Assembly: GCF_003290085.1 (NCBI RefSeq)
Contig: NZ_QMKJ01000003.1
Span: 248,001 to 312,000, forward strand
Source of the DNA: Aliidiomarina sp. B3213
Lineage (GTDB): Bacteria > Pseudomonadota > Gammaproteobacteria > Enterobacterales > Alteromonadaceae
Length of the DNA: 64,000 bases
Reading direction: 5' to 3'
In this document: in pieces, positions 36,462 to 46,161 of the stretch
How the letters are laid out: each line of letters begins with the position of its first letter
How positions within the stretch are numbered: the stretch's first letter is position 1
Program-made: the position numbers and the translations under genes
The notes under the pieces: model-generated
Database searches by the model: none
What the model was told of the DNA's origin: nothing
Seen by the model: the letters and a program-made list of their open reading frames with translations, nothing else

Positions 36462-36674
36462 ATGAAACAAGGTATTCACCCTAAGTACGAAGCAATCAAT
36501 GTAACTTGCTCGTGCGGAAACAAATTTGAAACTCGCTCTACGCGTTGTGAAGACCTTCACATCGACGTATGTTCTGAGTGTCACCCGTTCTACACTGGTA
36601 AGCAGAAAGTATTGGATACTGGTGGACGTGTTGACCGCTTCAAGAAGCGTTTCGGCGCTCTTAAGAGCAAGTAA
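36462..36674 (+). CDS. rpmE: 50S ribosomal protein L31 (zinc-binding form)
   Basis: A 70-residue protein, [20 protein letters not shown] at the N-terminus, with the CxC and CxxC pairs (VTCSCG and DVCSECH) that mark the zinc-containing L31 type rather than the zinc-free paralogue. ATG 36462 has GAGG upstream; an in-frame start 12 bases earlier overlaps that site. Divergent from priA and followed by a strong terminator. Confidence 0.97.
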   Translation: MKQGIHPKYEAINVTCSCGNKFETRSTRCEDLHIDVCSECHPFYTGKQKVLDTGGRVDRFKKRFGALKSK

Positions 36675-36695
36675 GTTTAACTTTACTTGTTCCAT

Positions 36696-36723
36696 AAAAA
36701 ACGCCGCTTTCGCGGCGTTTTTT
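36696..36723. terminator. Terminator after rpmE, shared with the convergent methyltransferase gene
   Basis: ACGCCGC (36701-36707) and GCGGCGT (36712-36718) form a stem with loop TTTC, flanked by A5 on the left and T5 on the right, so it works in both directions. Confidence 0.92.
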
Positions 36724-36746
36724 GTATCTACAGTTTAAGTTTCAAC

Positions 36747-37727
36747 TTAACTCTTCTGTAATGAAACAGCCCATGCGAAGGTTTCGTCTTCAACATTGAA
36801 GCTTTCATAATCGCCTTCCGCGCCAGACTTTTTCGCAGCCGTGATCAATTTCTTCACTTGGCTTTCAGTCTTCGCAGACTCAAGCATGTCTTTCAAACGG
36901 AATTGATGTCCCAACAACAAGTCGTAATGACCTGAAAGCTCGCGACCCGCTTGTTTTGCTTTCTCAGCAGAGTCAGCAGCACCCATCAGAGTAAACACGC
37001 GACGCAAAATGTCCGTCACCCAAACGTCTTGCTCTTCTTTTTTGAATTTCTCGCGAATTTGCTCAGCAATCCATTCAGTCGTTTTACCTGTCGCTTGCGC
37101 TTCTTGCGTGCTTTCAAATTGCTGCTTGTCCATTTGAGTTAAGCCTTGAGAAGCAAAACGCAGGAACAAGTCGGCTTGGATAAATAGCGGAGTTTTACCC
37201 ACGATATAATCGATAACTTCAACACCAGTTTCGGTAGACTTATGAACATTCGATTTCTTGTGATGCGCCAACATAGCAAGGCGGCCAGAAGGTTTTAATA
37301 CACGCAGCGCTTCAGCTAATGCTTCCTTCTCGTCTGCATATTCAAACGCAAACTGACTCACAATAAGGTCGACTGAGTTGTCGTCGAAAGGCATTTTAGT
37401 CATGCTGGTTTCGCCGTGGAACTGAACGCCATCGAAACGACCTTTAAATTCTGGAACAGCTTTTTCTAATTCCTGAGGGAATACTTCTGCTGCATCAACA
37501 CCATGAATTGTCCAGTTAGTTTTCTTTTCTTTCTTCAGGTCATTCAACAATACTGCAAGCGCGCCGTTCCCGGTTCCTACGTCTACAATTACTGCGTCTT
37601 TCGGTAAATCTTTTGCAATATTTTCCCAGTATGCCTTTACTTCGTCTGCGTAGCCTTGCGAAGACTTACCTTCTGCGAAACTACTTAACGATCTACTGGC
37701 TTTCCAAAATTGAGTCCAATGTTTCAT
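36747..37727 (-). CDS. Class I SAM-dependent methyltransferase, unknown substrate
   Basis: A 326-residue protein. An N-terminal methyltransferase domain has motif I as VIVDVGTGNGALAVLL near residue 50, acidic residue after strand 2 (GVDAAEV) and LIVSQFAFEYADEKEAL followed by LKPSGRLAML, the UbiE/methyltransferase-11 pattern. The C-terminal half (about 175-326) is helical and charged and I recognise no domain in it. Not in an operon: it converges with rpmE and diverges from the malic enzyme gene. Substrate not deducible. Confidence 0.75.
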   Translation of the reverse strand: MKHWTQFWKASRSLSSFAEGKSSQGYADEVKAYWENIAKDLPKDAVIVDVGTGNGALAVLLNDLKKEKKTNWTIHGVDAAEVFPQELEKAVPEFKGRFDGVQFHGETSMTKMPFDDNSVDLIVSQFAFEYADEKEALAEALRVLKPSGRLAMLAHHKKSNVHKSTETGVEVIDYIVGKTPLFIQADLFLRFASQGLTQMDKQQFESTQEAQATGKTTEWIAEQIREKFKKEEQDVWVTDILRRVFTLMGAADSAEKAKQAGRELSGHYDLLLGHQFRLKDMLESAKTESQVKKLITAAKKSGAEGDYESFNVEDETFAWAVSLQKS

Positions 37728-37988
37728 GGTTTACTTCCGAGTGTCTAAAATAATGAAATACCCGCCGGTCTTTTACGCGCCAGCTTGGGCAACAACAAAG
37801 GCTCACAATACCCGCCTCTGCGCTTTCTAGCAAGTCAGAATGCGGGTTCTGTAAGGTTGAATTTACAACTAGATTGGTAAGATGTGTTTTTTCGGCTAAA
37901 CACATTACACTTGCGTTTCTATACTGAACAACTACTTTGAATAGTCTAAGTTTTTCTAACTTATTGTCTGCTAAGGATCTCTAACAGC
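37728..37988. other. Divergent intergenic region methyltransferase / malic enzyme
   Basis: A 261-bp gap with no supportable gene. The right part (from about 37890) is AT-rich and should hold the malic enzyme promoter; AAGGA precedes its ATG by 11-12 bases. I see no clear operator or terminator. Confidence 0.5.
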
Positions 37989-39263
37989 ATGAGCGATACG
38001 TCGAATACCGACCCAAAAGCTGCTTTTCGCCAACAAGCTCTCGATTACCATGAATTTCCAACTCCAGGAAAAATTAGCGTAGAAATTTCAACGCCCGCAG
38101 ATTCGGTTAAAGATCTGGCACTTGCATACAGTCCTGGCGTTGCCGAGCCGGTGCGAGCTATTGCGGCAGACCCAGAAGACGCTTACCGGTACACCGCTAA
38201 AGGCAACTTAGTTGCGGTCATCAGTAATGGTACTGCTATTCTCGGGCTAGGTAACTTAGGCCCCCTTGCGTCAAAGCCGGTCATGGAAGGTAAGGCACTG
38301 CTATTTAAACGCTTTGCTAATCTTGATGCTATCGACATTGAAGTTACACACCGCACCACTCAAGACTTTATTAATACTGTAGCTTCGATTGCCAATACCT
38401 TTGGTGGCATTAATTTAGAAGACATTAAAGCACCAGAGTGTTTTGAAATAGAGCAGGCACTGATTGAGCGCTGCGACGTTCCAGTATTTCACGACGACCA
38501 ACATGGAACGGCTATTGTTACCGCTGCGGGCTTGCTAAATGCACTCGAGATTCGCAACAAGAAAATAGAACAAGCACAAATCGTGTGTATGGGCGCGGGA
38601 GCTGCTGCCATTGCTTGCATGGAATTACTTATTAAGTGTGGCGCGCAACGCGAGCACATTTATATGCTCGACTCGAAAGGCGTTATTCATACTCGCCGTT
38701 CAGACCTAAACGAATACAAGCAATTATTTGCCAATAACACCGACAAACGTACCTTGCAGGAAGTTATAAACGGTGCAGACGTATTTGTAGGCGTGTCGGG
38801 GCCTGACCTGCTATCGGCTGAAGACCTTAAGCTGATGGCAGACAACCCTGTGGTTTTTGCCTGTTCAAATCCAGACCCAGAGATACAACCTGAATTGGCG
38901 CATGAAGCTCGTTCAGACGTAATTGTAGCTACCGGTCGCTCGGATTACCCGAACCAGGTGAATAATGTTCTATGCTTCCCGTTTATTTTCCGCGGTGCGC
39001 TAGATGTAAGAGCTACGTCCATTAATGACGAAATGAAAGTGGCGGCAGTAGAAGCCATTCGGAGTTTAGCGAAGGAAGAAGTTCCTGCTGCGGTATTGAA
39101 GTCTGCACAAGTAGACAGCCTCTCTTTCGGTCCTGATTATATTATTCCTAAGCCAATGGACCCAAGACTGTGTCAACGCGTTGCCCGAGCGGTAGCAAAA
39201 GCAGCAGTAGAGTCGGGCGTGGCTAGAATCGACATACCCGAAAACTACATGCTAGATAATTAG
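37989..39263 (+). CDS. NADP-type malic enzyme (short form)
   Basis: A 424-residue oxidative decarboxylase of malate to pyruvate. Substrate and metal motifs: [16 protein letters not shown], the [21 protein letters not shown] catalytic segment with the catalytic Tyr and Lys residues, [10 protein letters not shown] (metal ligands) and the NAD(P)-binding MGAGAAAIA near residue 200. It matches the N-terminal part of MaeB but ends where the phosphotransacetylase-like domain would begin, so it is the single-domain form. Ends overlapping the end of metJ by four bases, convergent. Confidence 0.92.
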   Translation: MSDTSNTDPKAAFRQQALDYHEFPTPGKISVEISTPADSVKDLALAYSPGVAEPVRAIAADPEDAYRYTAKGNLVAVISNGTAILGLGNLGPLASKPVMEGKALLFKRFANLDAIDIEVTHRTTQDFINTVASIANTFGGINLEDIKAPECFEIEQALIERCDVPVFHDDQHGTAIVTAAGLLNALEIRNKKIEQAQIVCMGAGAAAIACMELLIKCGAQREHIYMLDSKGVIHTRRSDLNEYKQLFANNTDKRTLQEVINGADVFVGVSGPDLLSAEDLKLMADNPVVFACSNPDPEIQPELAHEARSDVIVATGRSDYPNQVNNVLCFPFIFRGALDVRATSINDEMKVAAVEAIRSLAKEEVPAAVLKSAQVDSLSFGPDYIIPKPMDPRLCQRVARAVAKAAVESGVARIDIPENYMLDN

Positions 39264-39601
39264 TCTTCGTCGTCCGAAGATTGCTCAGGGATTTCATTTG
39301 GCCCCACGTGAACGCCCTGGGCTTCTAATATTTCACGCACCTGCTGTGGAATTTTATACGGGTTTTCTTTCTTCAAGTCTTCGTCGGTAGGTAATGGCTG
39401 GCCTGTAAAGGCGTGTAAAAACGCTTCACATAATAATTCACTATTTGTAGCATGGCGTAAGTTACTGACTTGACGACGTGTGCGCTCGTCGGTGAGCACT
39501 TTCAGTACATTCAAAGGAATGGAAACCGTCACTTTTTTCACTTGCTCGCTTTTTTTACCATGCTCTGCATAGGGATAAATGTAATCGCCGTTCCATTTCA
39601 T
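39260..39601 (-). CDS. metJ: Methionine regulon repressor
   Basis: A 113-residue ribbon-helix-helix repressor: [20 protein letters not shown], the DNA-binding strand [23 protein letters not shown] and the [20 protein letters not shown] helices that bind S-adenosylmethionine as corepressor. E. coli MetJ has 105 residues; the extra C-terminal residues are acidic ([11 protein letters not shown]). Divergent from metL, with met-box-like repeats between; the stop overlaps that of the malic enzyme by four bases. Confidence 0.95.
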   Translation of the reverse strand: MKWNGDYIYPYAEHGKKSEQVKKVTVSIPLNVLKVLTDERTRRQVSNLRHATNSELLCEAFLHAFTGQPLPTDEDLKKENPYKIPQQVREILEAQGVHVGPNEIPEQSSDDED

Positions 39602-39663
39602 TGCTTGAAAACCTTTCGTTATAAGTTATGACAAAACGAATTATGCCCTAATTAAATTTATTT

Positions 39664-39679
39664 AGCCATCTAAACTTCT
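39664..39679. promoter_or_regulatory. Tandem met boxes (MetJ operator) between metJ and metL
   Basis: Two adjacent octamers, AGCCATCT and AAACTTCT, each agree with the met-box AGACGTCT at six of eight positions. Tandem octamers are what MetJ dimers bind. Position between the divergent metJ and metL starts fits autoregulation. Weak as a sequence match, stronger in context. Confidence 0.5.
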
Positions 39680-39746
39680 ATTTGAATACAACTTTAGATA
39701 TGATGCGAAATATTCCATTTTTCATATTGCTAGGTAAAACGTATCC

Positions 39747-42194
39747 ATGACTACAGGCCAGACCGTCACCGCAGACCGAGTTGAAAGCATTGCCAATGAA
39801 GTTCACCTACATAAATTTGGCGGCAGCAGCTTGGCAGACGCTTTCTGCTACAGACGAGTTGCCCGTATTGTTACAGAGCATGCTGGCAGCTCTGATCTAG
39901 TCATTGTTTCCGCCGCAGGCGACACCACCAACCGCATTTTGGCGATATGGGAAGCCAGAGAAAAGCAGCCCGAGTATGCGGCTACTTTGTTGGATTCACT
40001 GCAGCGTTATCAACAGGGCTTAATTGATGAGCTGCTTTCCGGTAGACAACAACAAGACACGCGCGCAAGTTCAGAGCACGACTTCGTTCGTTGGCGGAAA
40101 TGGCTAATTGGCGAGGAGAAAATAGAGAAAGCCGAACTTTGTGCTTACGGTGAACTTTGGTCGGCACGTTTATTGGCCGCTTTGCTACAAAAGCAAGGTA
40201 CGCGCGCAGACTATATTGATGCACGCACATTCTTGTCTGCTGACGACGCTGCAGAGCCTGTCATACATACAGAGAGTTCTCGCCAAGCATTAATTGAACG
40301 CATCGCACCTTACCCAGGAACCCGCTTCATCGTAACCGGCTTTATTTGCCAAGAAGCAGGGACTGGACGCACTCTATTACTAGGCCGCAACGGTAGTGAC
40401 TATTCTGCAACGTTAATTGGCAGCCTGATTAACAGCCGGCAAACCACTATTTGGAAGGACGTTGCGGGCGTGTACAGTGCCGACCCGCGTAAGGTAGAGC
40501 GCGTTGTTAGCTTACCCACATTAGATTGGCAAGAAGCTGAAGAGCTAGCACGGTTAGGAAGTCCAGTACTTCACCCTAGAACCTTTCAGCCTGTAGACCG
40601 AGAGCGCATGGTGATTAGCGTGCGCTCTAGCTTGAAGGTAGAGAATCAACAAACACGCATTGGTCAGTACGAACTTGCCGAAGCGCAAGGTAAAGTACTT
40701 ACCTCACTACAAGACGTAACACTGTTTAGTATTCCACTGAAACAAAAGTCGTTGTTACAGGCGTTCGAGGAAAACCAATTAGAACCGTTAATTAGCTGGA
40801 CAGACAACGACGCTAAGCATTTTGCGTTCCACCAAAACTTACTCGACTATGTTCGCGACTTTTTAGCGAAGCTAGACGACAACCATCATGCTCAAGAAGT
40901 AAGTGGCTACAGCATGGTGGCTTTAGTCGGCGCTCGAATTAAAGAAACACGCCAATTCGCGGTACTAAAAAGACAAGTAGACGAGCAACAGCTTCGCCAA
41001 TTCGCTGTAGCGGATAATGGCCATTCTGCCATTGCGATTTTAGGGCAAAAGCTCGACAACCGACTGCTAAACCGTTTACACAGCTTACTGTTTAACTTCC
41101 GTAAGAGTATTGGCATTTTGGTACTTGGCCGCGGCAATATTGGTAGTGAATGGCTACAATTATTCCGCCAGCAGCGCGACAACCTGAATGAGTCGGCAGA
41201 CGTGAAAATTATGGGCGTCGCTAATTCGAAACGGTTATGGCTAGATTACAATGGTGTCGACTTGCAAGACTGGCAGGAAAGCTTTGATCGCTTAGCACGG
41301 CCCTACGTTCTCACCGAGCTATTGCGTGAACTTGCCAATGCTCCTTGCGACGAAATGATTGTCATGGACCTCACTGACGCCTCCGCGGTAGCTCAGCAGT
41401 ATCCAAGCCTATTTGCCAATGGTATGCATGTTATTAGCGCTAACAAACGTGCAGGCTCTTCGCCAGATGCGTTATACCGGGAAATTCGTACCATTCAGCA
41501 GGAATATAAGCGCGAATGGCTATACAACACCACTGTTGGCGCAGGCTTACCGCTAAACTATGCCATCAACGATCTGATGCGCTCTGGCGATAAAATTCAC
41601 GGCATTTCCGGAATTTTCTCGGGCACCATGAGCTGGTTGTTTGAACATTACGACCATGGCAAACAGTCCTTTAGTGAACTCATTCGCAAAGCAAAAGCCG
41701 AAGGCTTTACAGAGCCAGATCCTCGTGAAGACTTATCGTGTCATGACATTGTTCGCAAACTACTTATTGTTGCTCGCGACATCGGTGCACAGCTCGATTG
41801 GTCTGACGTGGAAATAGAAGGGTTGGTGCCTGAACACTTGAAGGACCTACCGTTAGAAGAGTTCATGGAGCGTTTAAGCGAACTAGACGAGCCGATGGAG
41901 CAGCTATGGAACAGCGCGCGCAAAGACAACAAGCTTCCACGCCTGATGGCTAGCTTTGAAGTGCGCGACGGTCGCAGTCATGCCAAGGTAGGTATAGAAC
42001 TTATCGACAACACCGACATGCTCACAAACCTTATTCCTGGAGAGAATATTTTTGTCATTTCCAGCGACTGGTATAACGAAATGCCGCTGGTGATTAGTGG
42101 TCCTGGTGCGGGTAGAAAAGTGACTGCTGGCGGAGTTCAGTCTGATCTCCACCAGCTGCTAGGGAAGCTAATTCAGCAACAGCTGGTGATCTAG
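39747..42194 (+). CDS. metL: Bifunctional aspartokinase / homoserine dehydrogenase II
   Basis: An 815-residue fusion. The aspartokinase domain has HKFGGSSLADAFCYRR near residue 22 and LLGRNGSDYSATL; a middle regulatory region follows; the dehydrogenase domain begins at ILVLGRGNIGSEWL (about residue 456) and has the GTMSWLF and DPREDL segments. It makes aspartyl phosphate and homoserine for methionine and threonine synthesis. Its position opposite metJ with met boxes between favours MetL over ThrA. ATG at 39747 with AGG-like sequence (GCTAGGTAAAACGTATCC) before it. Confidence 0.94.
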   Translation: MTTGQTVTADRVESIANEVHLHKFGGSSLADAFCYRRVARIVTEHAGSSDLVIVSAAGDTTNRILAIWEAREKQPEYAATLLDSLQRYQQGLIDELLSGRQQQDTRASSEHDFVRWRKWLIGEEKIEKAELCAYGELWSARLLAALLQKQGTRADYIDARTFLSADDAAEPVIHTESSRQALIERIAPYPGTRFIVTGFICQEAGTGRTLLLGRNGSDYSATLIGSLINSRQTTIWKDVAGVYSADPRKVERVVSLPTLDWQEAEELARLGSPVLHPRTFQPVDRERMVISVRSSLKVENQQTRIGQYELAEAQGKVLTSLQDVTLFSIPLKQKSLLQAFEENQLEPLISWTDNDAKHFAFHQNLLDYVRDFLAKLDDNHHAQEVSGYSMVALVGARIKETRQFAVLKRQVDEQQLRQFAVADNGHSAIAILGQKLDNRLLNRLHSLLFNFRKSIGILVLGRGNIGSEWLQLFRQQRDNLNESADVKIMGVANSKRLWLDYNGVDLQDWQESFDRLARPYVLTELLRELANAPCDEMIVMDLTDASAVAQQYPSLFANGMHVISANKRAGSSPDALYREIRTIQQEYKREWLYNTTVGAGLPLNYAINDLMRSGDKIHGISGIFSGTMSWLFEHYDHGKQSFSELIRKAKAEGFTEPDPREDLSCHDIVRKLLIVARDIGAQLDWSDVEIEGLVPEHLKDLPLEEFMERLSELDEPMEQLWNSARKDNKLPRLMASFEVRDGRSHAKVGIELIDNTDMLTNLIPGENIFVISSDWYNEMPLVISGPGAGRKVTAGGVQSDLHQLLGKLIQQQLVI

Positions 42195-42198
42195 TCCC

Positions 42199-44802
42199 CT
42201 AAAACAAACCTTCATCTTCGTCTTCAAAGATAAGCGGTGCCGAGTTGTCTCCTTCAACGAATTCGCTCGGCGCTGTGCCTTCTTTAAAGTACTCAAACAT
42301 ACTGGTGTAGTCATTGCGTGTTGAAAGCTGTCCAGTTTCTTCGTCGATACGCGCAGAAACAATTCCGTCAGGTAGTGGATGCGGCCCACTTTCAACCATA
42401 GGTAATGCAGTTTCCATATAACGCACCCAAGCAGGTAGCGCAGTAGTACCGCCCGACTCTGACCCCACAATCGGTTGGCGATCACGGTCGAGGTTGCTAT
42501 TTAAAGTTACGCGGCCTAGTTCTTCGTCTAAGCTATCAAAACCTACCCATACAACACTGACTAAACCACGAACAAAGCCGCTAAACCACGCGTCTTTCAC
42601 GTCGTTTGTGGTTCCGGTTTTACCCGACATATCGCGGTTTCTAAATACCTGTGCGCGCCACGCTGTGCCGTTCCAACCCGTGTCATGGGCCCATGAACCG
42701 CCACCCCAAATTGAAGACTCCATAGCATTGGAAACTAAGTATGCGGTTTGTCTACTCAACACTCGCGGCGCAAGATTTTGATCAGCAAGTTCTTGCAGCT
42801 CAGCTGGAATTTCTAACTCGGTTCCTTCTTCTGCGGCGGTGGCTTCCATTTCAAGAATAGTTTCTCGAGCGTCTTCACACGCTAAACATGCAACTACAGG
42901 CTCAGCTTCAAATATGGTTTCGCCGTTCGAATTCTCGATGCGGTCAATAAAGTAGGGTTCGACCAAGAATCCACCGTTCGCAAACACTGAAAATGCACGC
43001 GACATCGCCAGTGGCGTAAAGCTAGCAGAGCCCAAGGCAATCGTTTCATTCGGCGCAAGGTCGTTCGGGTTGAAACCAAAGCGAGGTAAGTAACCACGCA
43101 CAGTTTCTACACCCATTGCTCGCACCAACCGAACAGACACTACGTTCTTAGAGCGTGCTAACGCTTCTCTTAAACGAATCGGTCCGTCGTATACCTCTGG
43201 GGAGTTACGTGGGCGCCACGCAGAACCCGCGCCTGGGTTCCATTGTGTAATAGGCGCGTCATTTACCAAGGTAGAGAGCGTAAATCCGTGATCGAGTGCA
43301 GTGGCATAAATGAAAGGCTTAATCGTTGAGCCTACTTGGCGCTGAGCTTGAGTTGCACGGTTATACTGACTCACATTAAAGCTATAACCACCCACGACTG
43401 CCTGCAGTGCGCCGTCTTGCGGTTTTAATGAAACAATTGCAGAACTAGGTCCAGGTAATTGCGCTAGGTAAGTAGTGCCCTCCACTTCACGTAACCAAAT
43501 CTGGTCACCTGAAGCTAGAATTTCTCCGGCGGTTGAAGGCGCTGGACCTTGGTCGTCATGGTCAAGATAAGGTCGAGCCCAACTCATCGCTTCCCATGGT
43601 AAGGTGATAATTTCACCACCTCGCATCATGACTTCCGCGTCTTGTTCACCAACGCTTAATACTACCGCTGCAATTAAACGCCCAAAGCGAGGTTGGCGAT
43701 CGAGGTGTTCAACAATGTCTTCATTCGACCAACGTTGTCCGTTGTTCTCTCGGATTACCGCTAGAGCCGTTTCGGTGATTGGTCCCACCGGACGCAAAGC
43801 GCGAACTTGTTGCGCGCTGTAGCCCCAAAGTTTACTTACTGCACCACGATAGCCATGGCGCTCGTCGTATTCATGCAAATTGGCACGTAAACTTGCTTCA
43901 GCGGCAGCCTGCATTTCAGAGTGCACTGTGGTGTAAACCTTCATGCCACTGTTATATGCAGTGTCTTCACCATAACGGTCGATCATTTCTGTACGCACCA
44001 TTTCCGCGATATATGGCGCACTCATTTCTACTTCTGGCACATGGTAGCGTGCTGTTACCGGAGCATTGTAAGCCTGTTCGTACTCAGCCTCGGTGATATA
44101 TTCCATGGCGAGCATTCGGCCTAGCACGATGCGACGACGCTGCACCGAACGTTCTGGGTTAGATATAGGATTAAGCGCAGATGGCGCTTGGAATAAACCC
44201 GCGATAGTTGCTAATTCAGCAAGCGTTAATTCGTCGAGTTTGCGACCATAATAAACTTCCGCAGCAGCAGCCACACCAAAAGCCCGGTGTCCGAGGCCAG
44301 GTTTGTTCATATAAAGCGCTAGAATCTCTTGCTTACTAAGCAGTCTTTCAATGTGAAGGGCAATAAAGGTTTCTTTAATTTTGCGCATCAACACTTTGTC
44401 ACGCGACAAGAAGAAGTTTCTCGCCACTTGCATGGTAATGGTACTTGCACCTTCACGGGCTGAACCGGTCGTAATCAGTACGCGCACGGCACGCATAACA
44501 CCAATAGGGTCAACCCCGAAATGGTCATAAAAACGCGCATCTTCAGTGGCTAGAACTGCGTCGATTAAGTCTTGTGGAAGCTCTTCAAACGTAACCGGAA
44601 TACGGCGGTGCTCGCCGAACTGAGAAATCAATTTCCCGTCTGCACTATACACTTGCATCGGTGTTTGAAACTCAACGTCGCGTAAGGTTTCTACACTCGG
44701 AAGTTCCGGTTTAACGTAAAAATAAAGGCCTAAAACGGCACAAAAACCGATAAAACCGACAGTAAAGATGGAAACAAAAAAGAATTTTAGAAATTTCAAC
44801 AC
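42199..44802 (-). CDS. mrcA: Penicillin-binding protein 1A
   Basis: A bifunctional 867-residue class A PBP: a transmembrane helix (about 5-28), a glycosyltransferase domain (about 50-230; ATEDARFYDHFGVDP, STITMQVARNFFLS, KILALYMN-type segments), an OB-like insert, and a transpeptidase with STIK (Ser492), SKN and KTGTTND motifs. It polymerises and cross-links peptidoglycan in the periplasm. E. coli-type gene order would place pilMNOPQ or hofMNOPQ in the opposite direction next to it. It converges with metL, four bases between stops. Confidence 0.96.
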   Translation of the reverse strand: MLKFLKFFFVSIFTVGFIGFCAVLGLYFYVKPELPSVETLRDVEFQTPMQVYSADGKLISQFGEHRRIPVTFEELPQDLIDAVLATEDARFYDHFGVDPIGVMRAVRVLITTGSAREGASTITMQVARNFFLSRDKVLMRKIKETFIALHIERLLSKQEILALYMNKPGLGHRAFGVAAAAEVYYGRKLDELTLAELATIAGLFQAPSALNPISNPERSVQRRRIVLGRMLAMEYITEAEYEQAYNAPVTARYHVPEVEMSAPYIAEMVRTEMIDRYGEDTAYNSGMKVYTTVHSEMQAAAEASLRANLHEYDERHGYRGAVSKLWGYSAQQVRALRPVGPITETALAVIRENNGQRWSNEDIVEHLDRQPRFGRLIAAVVLSVGEQDAEVMMRGGEIITLPWEAMSWARPYLDHDDQGPAPSTAGEILASGDQIWLREVEGTTYLAQLPGPSSAIVSLKPQDGALQAVVGGYSFNVSQYNRATQAQRQVGSTIKPFIYATALDHGFTLSTLVNDAPITQWNPGAGSAWRPRNSPEVYDGPIRLREALARSKNVVSVRLVRAMGVETVRGYLPRFGFNPNDLAPNETIALGSASFTPLAMSRAFSVFANGGFLVEPYFIDRIENSNGETIFEAEPVVACLACEDARETILEMEATAAEEGTELEIPAELQELADQNLAPRVLSRQTAYLVSNAMESSIWGGGSWAHDTGWNGTAWRAQVFRNRDMSGKTGTTNDVKDAWFSGFVRGLVSVVWVGFDSLDEELGRVTLNSNLDRDRQPIVGSESGGTTALPAWVRYMETALPMVESGPHPLPDGIVSARIDEETGQLSTRNDYTSMFEYFKEGTAPSEFVEGDNSAPLIFEDEDEGLF

Positions 44803-45088
44803 AAGTGAGAGTCCGCAATCGCCTAGCTATCTGGCGCACATTATAGGGTGAATCTGAACTAAATTTAACCACAAATGGAATTTGTTACATTAAATCAAGG
44901 TAAATACAGTGCTGCTAAACCAATATTTCACAAAACGTTCAGGTCTTTTTGTTTGTTTCGACAAATTATGGCTGACTGCGGGGCTTTTCGAAAGGGGGAA
45001 GCGACGAGAGGGAAGTGGGGGGCAGAACAAGACAAAATGCCTCTTGCTCTGCCAACAACCAAATCACACACACAGTACTAAGAGCTTG
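44803..45088 (+). other. mrcA upstream region with G-rich tract and hairpin, no gene
   Basis: No credible gene. It holds the mrcA promoter on the left, a palindrome CTTTTCGAAAG with flanking G runs near 44984-44996, a G-rich stretch (44992-45022) and the hairpin listed next. The open frame that runs through it from 44909 has a composition unlike the coding part after 45089. Confidence 0.5.
45021..45053 (+). other. Strong stem-loop upstream of the first orphan gene
   Basis: GGCAGA-A-CAAGA (45021-45032) pairs with TCTTG-C-TCTGCC (45042-45053): 11 base pairs with one A-C mismatch and a nine-base loop. No T-run follows, so it is not a standard terminator. It lies 36 bases before the likely start at 45089; an mRNA leader structure is possible. 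Confidence 0.5.
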
Positions 45089-45517
45089 GTGGATTTATTT
45101 AGTTCCTTAAACCAGCAAAAGTTTTTCAAAAAACCTTGGACCCTCGTCCTTCCTAGGTCTCAAGTTACGTTTGAAAGCATTGCCAAGCCAAACACAACAC
45201 GATTGAACAATAACTGGCCGATAGAGTGGTTACGTAATCACAACCTTCAGCCCGAGCAATGGCTATGGGATATTATAAGTGTTGAATCGTCGGCTCTGAC
45301 CGAAAGCAAAGGCTGCTGGCAGCTAGCCAGAACTGACCGCGCAACAATTATGGAGATAATTGAGCCTCTCAAACCCTATGGCTTAATGCCCAAGCATATT
45401 CGCGTTGCACCTGAACAAGATGGTGAAGCATATAGGCCAATTTTGCCCGTAGGTATTTACCCAGAACTTCAGCATGCAGAGTACTTGTGTGCAACCGCCG
45501 AAGTTGAGCTAGCATAA
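45089..45517 (+). CDS. Unrecognised protein in the pilM/hofM position
   Basis: About 142 residues from a GTG at 45089 (or TTG at 45086), with AAGAG just upstream. It begins VDLFSSLNQQKFFKKPWTLV and contains RLNNNWPIEWLRNHNLQPEQWLWDI. No signal peptide or membrane helix; no family recognised with certainty. The place, directly after divergent mrcA and ahead of aroK-aroB-damX, is where gammaproteobacteria have pilM (hofM). The length is less than half of PilM and the actin-like ATPase motifs are absent, so it is either a strongly reduced descendant or an unrelated replacement. The second small gene follows 15 bases later. Confidence 0.55.
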   Translation: MDLFSSLNQQKFFKKPWTLVLPRSQVTFESIAKPNTTRLNNNWPIEWLRNHNLQPEQWLWDIISVESSALTESKGCWQLARTDRATIMEIIEPLKPYGLMPKHIRVAPEQDGEAYRPILPVGIYPELQHAEYLCATAEVELA

Positions 45518-45532
45518 GATGCGCCAACCAAC

Positions 45533-46045
45533 ATGAATAAACGACACGACTTCCTACGCCACTATCAATGGCGCCGCAGTCGCCAGCAATTTCAGCGGCT
45601 TCTTGCCTCCGGCATAACGCTATGCTTAGTCGCTGTTTCTCTAACCCTAAACAACGACACACCCACTATTGCCAAGTCAAAACCTCCATTGGTCGCTGAA
45701 GTAACAGCAGCAAAACCTGAGATACGCACAGTGCAAACTGCTAATGAAGCAGAGGATAAACCAGAGCCCATAGAGATAAATACAAAGGATACTCCTCAAG
45801 TTGAAGACAAATGCAGCAACTTAAACTTCCTACAGCCAGAAGTGCTTGCGATATATTTAGGTTCGCGCACCAGCAACTCTGCCGCCATCCACCACCAAGG
45901 GCTGTTTCGTAAATTATATATTCACGACTTTATTAACGAAGAATGGCAGCTGGTAGCATTAACAAGCCAGTCTTTAACATGGCGGAGCAATCAAACTCAG
46001 TGCGAATTGAGCCAAAGCCTAAGCGTGGCACAGCCGTTTCAATAG
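45533..46045 (+). CDS. Unrecognised membrane-anchored protein in the pilN-pilP position
   Basis: A 170-residue protein with a basic N-terminus (MNKRHDFLRHYQWRRSRQQF), one membrane helix (about 23-40), a Pro/Glu/Lys-rich linker and a compact C-terminal part (CSNLNFLQPEVLAIYLGSR ... TQCELSQSL) with two Cys. The architecture (short cytosolic stretch, one helix, periplasmic domain) is like PilN or PilP/HofP of type IV pilus assembly, and the C-terminal strand pattern is faintly PilP-like, but this is position-led inference. No PilO or PilQ secretin gene is present before aroK. Confidence 0.55.
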   Translation: MNKRHDFLRHYQWRRSRQQFQRLLASGITLCLVAVSLTLNNDTPTIAKSKPPLVAEVTAAKPEIRTVQTANEAEDKPEPIEINTKDTPQVEDKCSNLNFLQPEVLAIYLGSRTSNSAAIHHQGLFRKLYIHDFINEEWQLVALTSQSLTWRSNQTQCELSQSLSVAQPFQ

Positions 46046-46161
46046 GTTGCCTTGAGTGCCTGAAATTGCGATAATCGCGTGTCTTTTTTCACAGGTACAG
46101 GGGTGGAAGACACTCATCATTTAATGTAAACGCGATCAAAACTGAAGTGACGTAAGCAATT

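Noticed and set aside
37693-37905. Open frame on the minus strand upstream of the methyltransferase
   Set aside because: Overlaps the methyltransferase start, has no ribosome binding site and unlikely composition.
44992-45022. G-quadruplex
   Set aside because: Only three separated G runs of three or more; a fourth would have to come from splitting the last run without a loop.
44909-45085. N-terminal extension of the first orphan gene starting at 44909
   Set aside because: The codons run through the G-rich tract and the hairpin, composition is unlike coding sequence, and a start with AAGAG exists at 45086/45089.
46046-46161. Terminator between the orphan genes and aroK
   Set aside because: The GCGATAATCGC palindrome is short and the T-run is six bases off the stem; support is too weak to list.
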